A stretch of DNA of 7,462 nt from an uncultured Candidatus Melainabacteria bacterium (GCA_934773085.1 CAKVMU010000079.1:1-7462), one strand, 5' to 3'. Shown: positions 1-5,637, counted from the stretch's first letter. The notes: generated from the sequence alone by a model not told the origin. Numbers and translations are program-made.

Positions 1-658
1 CATTATCTGCGGTGGTCAAAATATCTGAGTATTTAAAATCGACTTCGTGTTGTCCATCTGCAACTTCGTGGTGAGAGGCTTCAATATCAAAGTCCATTTC
101 CTGCAAAGTGCTGACTATATCGGCTCTTACAGCTTCGCCCAAATCGTCCGGTCCAACATCATAATATCCGGCTCTGTCATGGGTTTTTGTTGTAATATGG
201 TCTTCTTCATCTTTTTCAAATAGGAAGAATTCGGCTTCCGGTCCGACGTTCATTGAAAGACCGAGTTTTTGAGCTTCTGCCATTAATCTTTTCAAGTTGC
301 AACGAGGGCAGCCTTCAAATGGAGTACCGTCAGAGTTGTAAATATCACATATTAAACGGGCAGAATTTTTACCGTCTCTTTCTTGCCAAGGCAAAATTTG
401 GAAAGTGTTTTTGTCCGGATAGAAGAACATGTCAGAAGTTTCAATATTTCTGAATCCCTTGATAGATGAGCCGTCGAGCATAATTTCGTTGTTCAAGACT
501 CTGTCAATGTGTTCGGAAGGAACAGCCATATTCTTAACTTGTCCGTTGATATCAACAAATTGCAGTTTAATAAACTGAACGTTGTATTCTGTAATAAGTC
601 GTTTAATATCCGCATCAGTGTAATTAATACCGTTTTGCGGGATGTGATGAAATTCCAT
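1..658 (-). CDS. glnA: Glutamine synthetase type I, N-terminal half (cut by window edge)
   Basis: Makes glutamine from glutamate, ammonia and ATP in the cytoplasm, the main entry of ammonium into metabolism; the family forms dodecamers. The 219 residues visible match the N-terminal beta-grasp domain and the start of the catalytic domain. Key motifs are LDGSSIKGF (61-69), NVGPEAEFF (137-145, with metal-binding E141 and E143) and EASHHEVADGQHEVDF (193-208, with E198 and E205 as expected metal ligands). Type I enzymes are about 440-470 residues, so roughly half is missing beyond position 1, including the adenylylation loop region if there is one. The ATG at 656-658 is chosen because GGGGG lies ten bases upstream; an earlier ATG at 674-676 is out of frame. 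A sigma70-like promoter lies just upstream. The identity is secure; the regulatory subtype cannot be judged from this half. Confidence 0.97.
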   Translation of the reverse strand, partial: MEFHHIPQNGINYTDADIKRLITEYNVQFIKLQFVDINGQVKNMAVPSEHIDRVLNNEIMLDGSSIKGFRNIETSDMFFYPDKNTFQILPWQERDGKNSARLICDIYNSDGTPFEGCPRCNLKRLMAEAQKLGLSMNVGPEAEFFLFEKDEEDHITTKTHDRAGYYDVGPDDLGEAVRADIVSTLQEMDFDIEASHHEVADGQHEVDFKYSDILTTADN

Positions 659-668
659 ATAAATATAT

Positions 669-673
669 CCCCC
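669..673 (-). promoter_or_regulatory. Ribosome binding site of glnA
   Basis: On the minus strand GGGGG is followed by ten bases and then ATG. It fixes the glnA start over the out-of-frame ATG that overlaps its upstream side. Confidence 0.7.
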
Positions 674-694
674 ATTTTTACTTTAACAAATATA

Positions 695-723
695 AAAATA
701 TATTATTTTTCTTAAAAGGTCAA
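695..723 (-). promoter_or_regulatory. Putative sigma70-type promoter of glnA
   Basis: On the minus strand TTGACC (718-723) is followed by 17 bases and TATTTT (695-700). The spacing is ideal and the -35 matches five of six consensus bases. The region between is very AT-rich, so other -10 registers are possible (for example TATATT two bases closer to the -35). The start of transcription would be near 688, giving a leader of about 30 bases. Confidence 0.6.
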
Positions 724-778
724 TAGCATAAAGCGTTAAGAATATATAAAGGTGTCGGGTCTTTAGTGTTCATATTTT

Positions 779-798
779 CCCTCTCCTAGCAGGAGAGA
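779..798. repeat. Short palindromic repeat, reverse copy of the end of the 142-base repeat
   Basis: CTCTCCT (781-787), loop AGC, AGGAGAG (791-797) form a perfect seven-base-pair hairpin. The 20 bases at 779-798 equal the reverse complement of the right end of the direct repeats at 4528-4547 and 5872-5891 except for the last base. It has no T-run and lies behind no gene end, so I call it a repeat and not a terminator. Confidence 0.75.
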
Positions 799-818
799 GT
801 GAACTGCTCAATATTCTT

Positions 819-850
819 GGTCACTTGTTCATTTGATCACTTGATCACTC
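819..850. repeat. Four degenerate octamer units (GGTCACTT-like)
   Basis: Four consecutive eight-base units read GGTCACTT, GTTCATTT, GATCACTT and GATCACTC. All share TCA at unit positions 3-5. The array is followed by AAACAC, as is the similar array at 5963-5994. It lies in the spacer between glnA and the HNH-like gene. No function is evident. Confidence 0.65.
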
Positions 851-860
851 AAACACACCA

Positions 861-922
861 AGTTGTAAGGTGTGGTAAATCGAAGATTTACCGCATCAAC
901 AATTGACTCTTGCCATCCTGAA
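861..922. repeat. Interspersed hairpin repeat (H3 with part of H2), reverse copy
   Basis: This stretch matches the reverse complement of about 4315-4376 along almost its whole length, apart from a few substitutions and a small insertion. It contains the H3 hairpin (869-897: arms ending GGTAAATC and GATTTACC, loop GAA, two mismatched pairs) and the first arm of H2, CATCCTGAAT (913-922). The second H2 arm is missing, where the sequence runs into TTTTGGGG. It lies just downstream of the HNH-like gene's stop. A T-run is absent on the minus strand after the stem, so termination by it would be unusual. Confidence 0.8.
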
Positions 923-935
923 TTTTTGGGGTTCC

Positions 936-2069
936 CTATTTATACGAAACATCATATTTTTCGGATAAACGATATGGGTATGAATTTTGTTTCTTTTGCT
1001 CTTTGCTTAAACGCAAGTCCGCAAGGTCTATATCTACTTTCTGAGAGGTTTCTTTGGCAATCGTTTTTCTGATAGCTTCCGGATACCAGCTTCTGCTTGA
1101 AAAAGCGGACTTTTTATTTCCAATCTCATCTATTACATCATCAATATATTTTTGGATATTATGTGGAATGTCAACATCTTGATTTAACATAATATACTCA
1201 TCCAATGGCATTGAATTTCTGTCATTATTAAATCTTGCTGATACAAGTAAGAAATTGGACATGTCATCTGCGCCGCCACGGGAAGCCGGCTGGACGTGTT
1301 CCACTGTTGCAACAGAAGTGCTTAAAAGTCTTCTTGCAATGGCATCATGCGGTTCTTTTGCATACTTAACCACAAATGCATCAAAATTATTTCCAGCTTT
1401 TGGTAATTTATACCAAGTCTGATAAACTTTTATTACTTTAGGTAAATCTTCACCGGAAGCTTTAATATTTTTCACCATTTCTAAAACTTTTTTTCTGCTG
1501 AAAGTACCCAATTCCATATCAGAAGCGGCTTCTGATTGAATTGCACGAACTTGTTCCGCAATAGGTGCGCTCATACCTTTAATTTGTCTTTCAACACTCG
1601 TAAGAATTTCGAACTGTTTGATTTTTAGACGTTCCAAGGATTCCGGCAAATTATCTTTCAAAATATCTTGGAAAGTTCGTTTACCCTTGTGAGGAGATTC
1701 CTTAAACATATCAAATACTTGCGACTCAACATCGTGCATATAATCTTCATAATGAATCAACAAGTTTATTGCTGATTGCGCATTTGGTCTTTTTGCGAGT
1801 TTTGAGTAAATAGTTCTGATTTCGTACGGAGAAATCATCGCTCTGCCACTGTATGCGCATCTGAGTCTATTTGTGTTGGCAAGTAAAAACTTCATTTCGG
1901 CATTCATTCCGAAAGATACATTAGCAAAATTCGCTAAGTTCAACCCTGATGGAGCAAGTTCGCTTGTTTGAGGGGTTGTTTCCCTGCCGTCGCTCTTTTT
2001 GATGTTGTTTTGATTTGCGATGGAATTATATCTGTTTGTACTAAAAGTCTGGTTAAATTGTATTTTCAT
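936..2069 (-). CDS. HNH-endonuclease-like protein with a long helical insertion, function unknown
   Basis: A 377-residue protein with no visible signal peptide or membrane segment. Residues 1-56 are rich in N, S, T and Q, look disordered, and end in NVSFG (50-54). CAYSGRAMI (71-79) resembles the CxYSGxxI strand that opens zinc-free HNH domains. The core follows only at 256-292: VEHVQPASRGGADD, then SNFLLVSARFNNDRNSMP, giving E257-H258, N272 and N281/N282-R284 as candidate HNH residues. Between the two parts lie about 180 mostly helical residues (86-250). Zinc-knuckle cysteine pairs are absent. The C-terminus (330-377) is charged and tyrosine-rich. The start at 2069 has AGGA 12-9 bases upstream. 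A possible promoter (TTGACT at 2107-2112, TATCAT at 2083-2088, spacer 18) would leave almost no leader, so I do not rely on it. A DNA nuclease role is inferred from the motif only; a repurposed or inactive fold is possible. Confidence 0.72.
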   Translation of the reverse strand: MKIQFNQTFSTNRYNSIANQNNIKKSDGRETTPQTSELAPSGLNLANFANVSFGMNAEMKFLLANTNRLRCAYSGRAMISPYEIRTIYSKLAKRPNAQSAINLLIHYEDYMHDVESQVFDMFKESPHKGKRTFQDILKDNLPESLERLKIKQFEILTSVERQIKGMSAPIAEQVRAIQSEAASDMELGTFSRKKVLEMVKNIKASGEDLPKVIKVYQTWYKLPKAGNNFDAFVVKYAKEPHDAIARRLLSTSVATVEHVQPASRGGADDMSNFLLVSARFNNDRNSMPLDEYIMLNQDVDIPHNIQKYIDDVIDEIGNKKSAFSSRSWYPEAIRKTIAKETSQKVDIDLADLRLSKEQKKQNSYPYRLSEKYDVSYK

Positions 2070-2137
2070 GTTCCCTGTTCCTATGATAGTTAATTTAACA
2101 TCTGTGAGTCAAATTTTTTAACACTGGTTTAGGAAAA

Positions 2138-2168
2138 TTGTTACATTTCTATAAAATTATTGTATAAT
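2138..2168 (+). promoter_or_regulatory. Putative promoter of the M16 peptidase unit
   Basis: A perfect TATAAT lies at 2163-2168. The best -35 candidates are TTGTTA (2138-2143, spacer 19) or TTACAT (2141-2146, spacer 16); neither is ideal in both sequence and spacing. Transcription would start near 2175 and give a leader of about 15 bases to the ATG at 2190. Confidence 0.6.
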
Positions 2169-2175
2169 ATACAAT
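2159..2175. promoter_or_regulatory. Perfect 17-base palindrome over the -10 box, candidate operator
   Basis: ATTGTATA (2159-2166), a central A, and TATACAAT (2168-2175) form a perfect inverted repeat. It covers the whole -10 box and reaches the expected transcription start of the M16 unit, the classic place for a repressor site. AT-rich palindromes can arise by chance, and no regulator gene is present in the window. Confidence 0.45.
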
Positions 2176-2189
2176 ATTACGAGGTATTT

Positions 2190-3542
2190 ATGAAAGAAAC
2201 ATCAGTAAAGTATCCATTCCTAACTAGGGATGTCAAAATATATGAACAAGATAACGGACACAAGATTGTCTTAGCGTATAAAGAAGGTGGTATGGTTAAC
2301 GTATCTTCTTGGGTTAAGACAGGTTCTATAAATGAGAATGACCACAATAACGGTATTTCACATTTTCTTGAACACCTTATGTTCAAGGGAACTCATAAAC
2401 ACAAAGCGGGAGAATTTGACCATATTCTAGAAGCTCGTGGTGCTATTGTAAATGCCGCTACGTGGAAGGATTATACTTTTTATTACGTAACATTGCCAAA
2501 GGGTGAGAACAACGAAAACTTTAATCTTGCTATTGAACTTCACGCAGATATGATGACAGATCCGATTGTTCCGGATTATGAAATGGGTGCACCTTTTGAT
2601 GTTAACGATAAAAATGTTACAGATAAACGTGAACGCCACGTTGTTATAGAAGAAATCAGAATGAGAAAAGACCAACCTTGGACAAAGGTTTACAATGCGA
2701 CAAATAATGCTATGTATACTGCTCATCCGTATAAGCGTGATGTTATCGGTACTCCGGAAATAATCTCTCAGGTTAAACAAGAAGAGATTATGGATTATTA
2801 TCGAAAATTCTATTCACCTAAAAATGTGACAACTATTGTCGTTGGCGAATTCGATTTTGATGAAGTTTTGCAAAAAGTTGTTAAGGAATTCAATTGGGGA
2901 GAAAGACCGGAGCCTCCGCAGAGAAATATTTTGCCGGACAAACCGGTAGAGAAAACCGTTTATATTGAAAATGAAGCAAACATTAATTCTTCATTTATGA
3001 TGTTTGGGTATCTGGGCGTTCCGGCTCGTGATTTGAAAAACCTTGTTGCACTTGAAATGCTTTCAGTAATTCTCGGAGAAGGCACAAACTCAAGATTATA
3101 TGTAAATCTTGTGGAAAATTCAGATGAACAAATTTTTAACATGATTGATGCAGAGAATTATTCATTCCGTGACGGAAGCAATTTCTTTGTTCAGGCGAAC
3201 TTCAATCCGCAATTCAAAGATAAGGCTATAGAGCTTGTCAAAAATGAAATAGAAAAACTTAAAGACGGAATCAGTGAGCGAGAATTGAACAAAGCCAAAA
3301 AGAAACTTATTTCACGCTTTGCCTGCGAAGCTGAAACTGTGTCTGAGATAGGCGAATCTATCGGTTATTATATGACAGTATGTGATGATTTGGACTTGGC
3401 AGAAGCTTACATTCCGACTTGCAAGGCTATGACCGAAGCTGACTTGGTTGGAGCTGCAAAAAAATATTTGAACATAAATAATGCAGTTATTTCTGTTTTA
3501 TCACCTAAAAAAAGTATTGAAGAAGACTGTAAAACCTGCTAA
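2190..3542 (+). CDS. M16 family zinc metallopeptidase (processing-peptidase-like)
   Basis: A 450-residue metallopeptidase of the M16B type, with two related halves that enclose peptide substrates. The inverted zinc motif HFLEH is at residues 58-62, with E61 as catalytic base. The third zinc ligand lies in VVIEEIRM (151-158), most likely E155. Further family signatures are HPYKRDVIGTPE (179-190), YYRKFYSPKNVTTIVVGEF (203-221) and, in the C-terminal half, a GEGTNSRLY stretch like the family's GxSSRL motif. All catalytic residues are present. About 13-16 extra residues (near 128-147, VPDYEMGAPFDVND and neighbours) sit between the second histidine and the glutamate. There is no signal peptide, so a cytoplasmic role in peptide turnover or processing is likely; the substrate is unknown. 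The ATG at 2190 is preferred over one ten codons upstream because GAGG (2181-2184) sits five bases before it and the upstream ATG would precede the likely transcription start. It is the first gene of a probable three-gene unit. Confidence 0.94.
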   Translation: MKETSVKYPFLTRDVKIYEQDNGHKIVLAYKEGGMVNVSSWVKTGSINENDHNNGISHFLEHLMFKGTHKHKAGEFDHILEARGAIVNAATWKDYTFYYVTLPKGENNENFNLAIELHADMMTDPIVPDYEMGAPFDVNDKNVTDKRERHVVIEEIRMRKDQPWTKVYNATNNAMYTAHPYKRDVIGTPEIISQVKQEEIMDYYRKFYSPKNVTTIVVGEFDFDEVLQKVVKEFNWGERPEPPQRNILPDKPVEKTVYIENEANINSSFMMFGYLGVPARDLKNLVALEMLSVILGEGTNSRLYVNLVENSDEQIFNMIDAENYSFRDGSNFFVQANFNPQFKDKAIELVKNEIEKLKDGISERELNKAKKKLISRFACEAETVSEIGESIGYYMTVCDDLDLAEAYIPTCKAMTEADLVGAAKKYLNINNAVISVLSPKKSIEEDCKTC

Positions 3543-3580
3543 AATATACATGTAATCCTAATGGAATGAGGCTTATAGTT

Positions 3581-3823
3581 ATGAAAAAATACGGTCTCTT
3601 TGTTGTGTGTTTATTGATTGCTTGCGTGGTTTTGTGCGCATGCAAAATAGAGCCTAGCAACTCAATGGTAAAATCTCAAAGACGTCTTGAGAAATACTTT
3701 ACCCAACCTCAAACACCTGCTGGAGTTGTTGATTTGAGCGAAGGTCCAAAACTTAGGTACAATGCGAATTTTGGTCCGAAAGATTTAAATTTTGACATTA
3801 AGCTTGAAAATCCTTATCATTAA
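3581..3823 (+). CDS. Small predicted lipoprotein or N-terminally anchored protein
   Basis: An 80-residue protein starting MKKYG, followed by a hydrophobic segment (about 5-20) with cysteines at 10, 15, 19 and 21. LCAC (18-21) resembles a lipobox, with C21 as the likely lipidated residue, but cysteine at the -2 position is unusual. If it is not processed, the segment would act as a membrane anchor. The mature part (22-80) is short, polar and proline-containing (QPQTPAG, NFGPKDLNFD), with no family I recognise. The ATG at 3581 is chosen over one at 3566 because GAGG (3568-3571) is nine bases upstream of it. The gene begins 38 bases after the M16 stop with no visible terminator, so it is probably co-transcribed. 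The next gene starts three bases after its stop. Confidence 0.75.
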   Translation: MKKYGLFVVCLLIACVVLCACKIEPSNSMVKSQRRLEKYFTQPQTPAGVVDLSEGPKLRYNANFGPKDLNFDIKLENPYH

Positions 3824-3826
3824 GTT

Positions 3827-4192
3827 ATGGATGACATCAATAACAAGAAGTTTGTAGGTCGGCTTATTTATGCAGTGCTTACGGAGAGGAAGAATGTCCG
3901 TGAGGCAATTAAGCTGTTTCCGGAGACAAAAGATAAAAATATAGAATGCGCATATCACGCACTGGTTCATTATGCAGCTGACGAAGAGATGCGCTATATG
4001 GATATTGAATACAGAGATGCGCAGGACGATTATTTGGAATTTTTGGCTCAAACCCTAAGTGCAGGCAAGGATTTGCCTAAGAATATTATTGAAGAGTACA
4101 AACCTTACTACAAAGGCATGGCAACAAGCTGGAAAGACGATGCGCAAGGATTTTTGAAAGAATTTTTGCGGTTTATAAATATTAAGGGTTGA
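3827..4192 (+). CDS. Small helical protein of unknown function, coupled to the lipoprotein gene
   Basis: A 121-residue, charged, probably all-helical cytoplasmic protein with no signal peptide or membrane segment. The middle (about 39-74) is rich in Y, D, E and A (AYHALVHYAADEEMRYMDIE) and looks like paired amphipathic helices; the tail carries GKDLPKNIIEEYKPYYKG (80-97). I recognise no family. The start lies three bases after the lipoprotein stop and has no clear ribosome binding site, which suggests translational coupling: ribosomes finishing the upstream gene would restart here. It therefore probably shares its expression with the M16 peptidase and the lipoprotein. After the stop there is only a weak hairpin without a T-run. 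Confidence 0.75.
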   Translation: MDDINNKKFVGRLIYAVLTERKNVREAIKLFPETKDKNIECAYHALVHYAADEEMRYMDIEYRDAQDDYLEFLAQTLSAGKDLPKNIIEEYKPYYKGMATSWKDDAQGFLKEFLRFINIKG

Positions 4193-4225
4193 GCGCAAGT
4201 GTGCGCACTCTACCCTGCTTTTGTC

Positions 4226-4246
4226 ATGCTGAACTTGTTTCAGCAT
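4226..4246. repeat. Hairpin repeat H1
   Basis: ATGCTGAA (4226-4233), loop CTTGT, TTCAGCAT (4239-4246): a perfect eight-base-pair stem. A reverse-oriented relative lies at 5704-5722. It belongs to the same general type as H2, whose arms differ mainly by G to C (ATCCTGAA). It is not followed by a T-run. Confidence 0.8.
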
Positions 4247-4303
4247 CTTACTAACTACCAACTTTGACTCACCAATCAAATATATTTATCCATTTTAGGA
4301 AAG

Positions 4304-4324
4304 ATCCTGAAATAAATTCAGGAT
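4304..4324. repeat. Hairpin repeat H2
   Basis: ATCCTGAA (4304-4311), loop ATAAA, TTCAGGAT (4317-4324): a perfect eight-base-pair stem followed by GACAAG. A reverse-oriented relative lies at 5638-5658 and a truncated reverse copy at 913-922. The short TCATCCTGAATT-type palindrome is a common style of intergenic repeat in bacteria. Confidence 0.8.
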
Positions 4325-4338
4325 GACAAGAGATAATT

Positions 4339-4367
4339 GATGCGGTAAATCTTCGATTTACCACATC
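4339..4367. repeat. Hairpin repeat H3
   Basis: GATGCGGTAAATC (4339-4351), loop TTC, GATTTACCACATC (4355-4367): a 13-base stem with one mismatch (C opposite A, a G-U pair if read on the other strand). Relatives lie at 869-897 (reverse) and 5538-5574 (perfect, longer stem). Confidence 0.85.
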
Positions 4368-4405
4368 CTACAACTTATCTTCATCTTAAAACCCTCTCCC
4401 TTAAT

Positions 4406-4547
4406 CCCTGTCTTGAATTTACTCCACGCTCAAACAGTTTCGCTTTAGAACCTCCGGTTCAAGCAAGCTCAATGTTTTCGCTATCCGGACTAACTGCACT
4501 TCGTTTGTGTCGTCCGTACGTAAATCCGCTCTCCTGCTAGGAGAGGG
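4406..4547. repeat. 142-base direct repeat, left copy
   Basis: It matches 5750-5891 at 140 of 142 positions by eye, with no gaps; the two differences are at 4436 and 4437-4438 (CAAACAG here, CAAAAGG there). It begins CCCTGTCTTGAATTT, contains a small hairpin (GAACC-TCC-GGTTC, 4448-4460), and ends in the hairpin CTCTCCT-GCT-AGGAGAG followed by GG. Unique sequence leading to the orphan gene starts directly after it. It shows no convincing coding potential. Confidence 0.92.
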
Positions 4548-4614
4548 AAAGTATACATTATTAAAAAACTTCAAATGTTAAGCATTCTAAAAAATTGTTA
4601 CAATTGGCGCAAAC

Positions 4615-4643
4615 GTAGTAGTAGTAGTAGTAGTAGTAGTAGT
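4615..4643. repeat. GTA trinucleotide microsatellite, nine copies plus GT
   Basis: The uninterrupted (GTA)9-GT tract lies 21 bases upstream of the -35 box of the orphan gene's putative promoter and 81 bases upstream of its start codon. If translation began at an ATG at 4575, the tract would encode nine serines in frame, but that ATG has no ribosome binding site. Such tracts gain and lose units by slippage. Confidence 0.95.
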
Positions 4644-4664
4644 GTACAAAACTCATTAAAGTTT

Positions 4665-4692
4665 TTGAAAAATAAACCGTTACACATAAATG
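4665..4692 (+). promoter_or_regulatory. Putative promoter of the orphan gene
   Basis: TTGAAA (4665-4670), 16 bases, TAAATG (4687-4692). The -35 is fair and the -10 weak. It would give a leader of about 27 bases holding the ribosome binding site AAAGGAG (4710-4716). In AT-rich DNA such matches are not rare, so this is tentative. Confidence 0.4.
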
Positions 4693-4724
4693 AAAGGTTA
4701 CAAAAATTTAAAGGAGTACTACTA

Positions 4725-5534
4725 ATGACAGGACAAATCAACAAAATTCTTACGAATTTAAAAATGGCTATTGAACGTATTGCCAATGAAGAAGGGAACA
4801 AAAACGGAAAAATTGACACTCTAAGCGAGAAAAACAAAATAGCCGAACTTCTTGCAGGTGCAAAGCAAGAAGTAGGAGATTTTCTTGAAAAAGAAAATGT
4901 TAGAATCAATAATACAAGACTGACAAAAATGGAAAGAGAAACTCAAATTAAAGAGCTTAATTATCAAAAATCTTCAACCTTGGATAAGATTAAAAATGTC
5001 GAAGCAGGACTTGTTGGAACTCATGAAGTAAGGGAAAATGGAAAAATTAAAAATGTTGAGAATTTGAAACATATTCTTAAAGGTGGCGGATATGATGTAA
5101 AGAGCAAAGAGTTTGATGATGGTTCTTATTCGGCAATTGTGTATGATAACGATAACAATTTAGTCGGAGTAAGATTATACAAAAATGACAAAGAGCAATA
5201 TGCTGACAAAAATTTTGTCGCTCAAAAATTGGGATATGAAAAATTGCGTATTTTTGATGGGAGCAATATTTGGTCTAAACAAATTGAAACAGATTTTTAT
5301 ATAACAGGAAATGTAGCTATGGCATGGGATGAAGAAAACGCAGAATTTCGTCCAACATGGCTTGAGGAGTGGACACTAGATGATGTTACTAGTAAAGAGA
5401 TAATTGATGGAAGTCTTAAGAATAAAAAAACTGTAACGCAATCACTTGATGATAGCATCAAGATGTACATACGAGAGGAAGGAAGACCAACACTAGTCAA
5501 CCTAGAAGATGCTATTAAAGATTTAGATAAGTAG
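4725..5534 (+). CDS. Orphan 269-residue protein of unknown function
   Basis: I recognise no family. The protein has no signal peptide or membrane segment. Residues 1-92 are charged and likely helical or coiled-coil. Within them, E23-G-N-K-N-G-K-I-D31 with S34/E35 resembles an EF-hand loop (ligand-like residues at loop positions 1, 3, 5 and 9, glycine at 6, isoleucine at 8) but lacks the leading aspartate and a glutamate at position 12. Residues about 93-205 look like a mixed alpha/beta domain (GYDVKSKEF, DGSYSAIVYDNDNN, GVRLYKND, LRIFDGSNIWSK). The C-terminal part (206-269) is again helical and acidic, with WLEEWTLDD. The start at 4725 is chosen because AAAGGAG lies eight bases upstream; the frame stays open back to 4524, so a 50-residue poly-serine extension from 4575 is possible but has no ribosome binding site. 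The gene stands alone between repeats (142-base direct copies and mirrored hairpins), which suggests an accessory gene that can be lost or gained. Confidence 0.78.
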   Translation: MTGQINKILTNLKMAIERIANEEGNKNGKIDTLSEKNKIAELLAGAKQEVGDFLEKENVRINNTRLTKMERETQIKELNYQKSSTLDKIKNVEAGLVGTHEVRENGKIKNVENLKHILKGGGYDVKSKEFDDGSYSAIVYDNDNNLVGVRLYKNDKEQYADKNFVAQKLGYEKLRIFDGSNIWSKQIETDFYITGNVAMAWDEENAEFRPTWLEEWTLDDVTSKEIIDGSLKNKKTVTQSLDDSIKMYIREEGRPTLVNLEDAIKDLDK

Positions 5535-5537
5535 TAA

Positions 5538-5574
5538 GTAGGATGCGGTAAATCTATGATTTACCGCATCCTAC
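5538..5574. repeat. Long perfect hairpin H3', possible terminator of the orphan gene
   Basis: Two perfect 17-base arms (5538-5554 and 5558-5574) with a TAT loop begin four bases after the orphan gene's stop. The inner 13 bases of each arm are the H3 repeat; the outer GTAG/CTAC makes the stem longer than in the other two copies. It is followed by AAGCTGAGG and not by a T-run, so as a terminator it would be atypical, but a stem this strong could protect the 3' end of the message. Confidence 0.9.
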
Positions 5575-5637
5575 AAGCTGAGGCTTTAGCCGAAGAATCG
5601 CAGGGTTTTGGTGTTGAAACAATCAGAGAACATCGTC

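Larger units (their letters stand above)
4193..4724. other. Gene-free, repeat-rich spacer before the orphan gene
   Basis: In order it holds a weak hairpin right after the stop (GCGCA 4193-4197 with TGCGC 4202-4206), hairpin H1, hairpin H2, hairpin H3, the first 142-base direct repeat, an AT-rich unique stretch with a small palindrome AATTGT-T-ACAATT (4593-4605), the GTA microsatellite, and the orphan gene's putative promoter. Short open frames on either strand here are made of repeat sequence. No T-rich intrinsic terminator is visible, so where the M16 unit ends is unclear. Confidence 0.7.

Noticed and set aside
819..850. CRISPR array
   Set aside because: The units are eight bases long with no spacers between them, and no cas gene is present.
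872..1072. Open frame of 66 codons on the plus strand
   Set aside because: It overlaps the end of the HNH-like gene on the other strand, begins inside a repeat, and has no ribosome binding site.
1408..1461. Homology between the HNH-like protein (GEDLPKVIKVYQTWYK) and the small helical protein (GKDLPKNIIEEYKPYYK)
   Set aside because: Only about ten residues agree, with a one-residue offset; too short to claim common origin without a profile search.
936..2069. Cas9 or another CRISPR effector because of the CxYSG and EHVxPxS motifs
   Set aside because: The protein has only 377 residues and no RuvC motifs, and no array or other cas gene is visible.
4193..4206. Intrinsic terminator after the M16 unit
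   Set aside because: The stem is only five base pairs (GCGCA/TGCGC) and no T-run follows.
4055..4279. Open frame of 74 codons on the minus strand
   Set aside because: It overlaps the small helical protein gene antisense and starts in repeat H1; its product includes repeat-encoded sequence.
4406..4547. Insertion sequence remnant
   Set aside because: No transposase fragment, matching terminal inverted repeats or target duplication could be seen in either copy.
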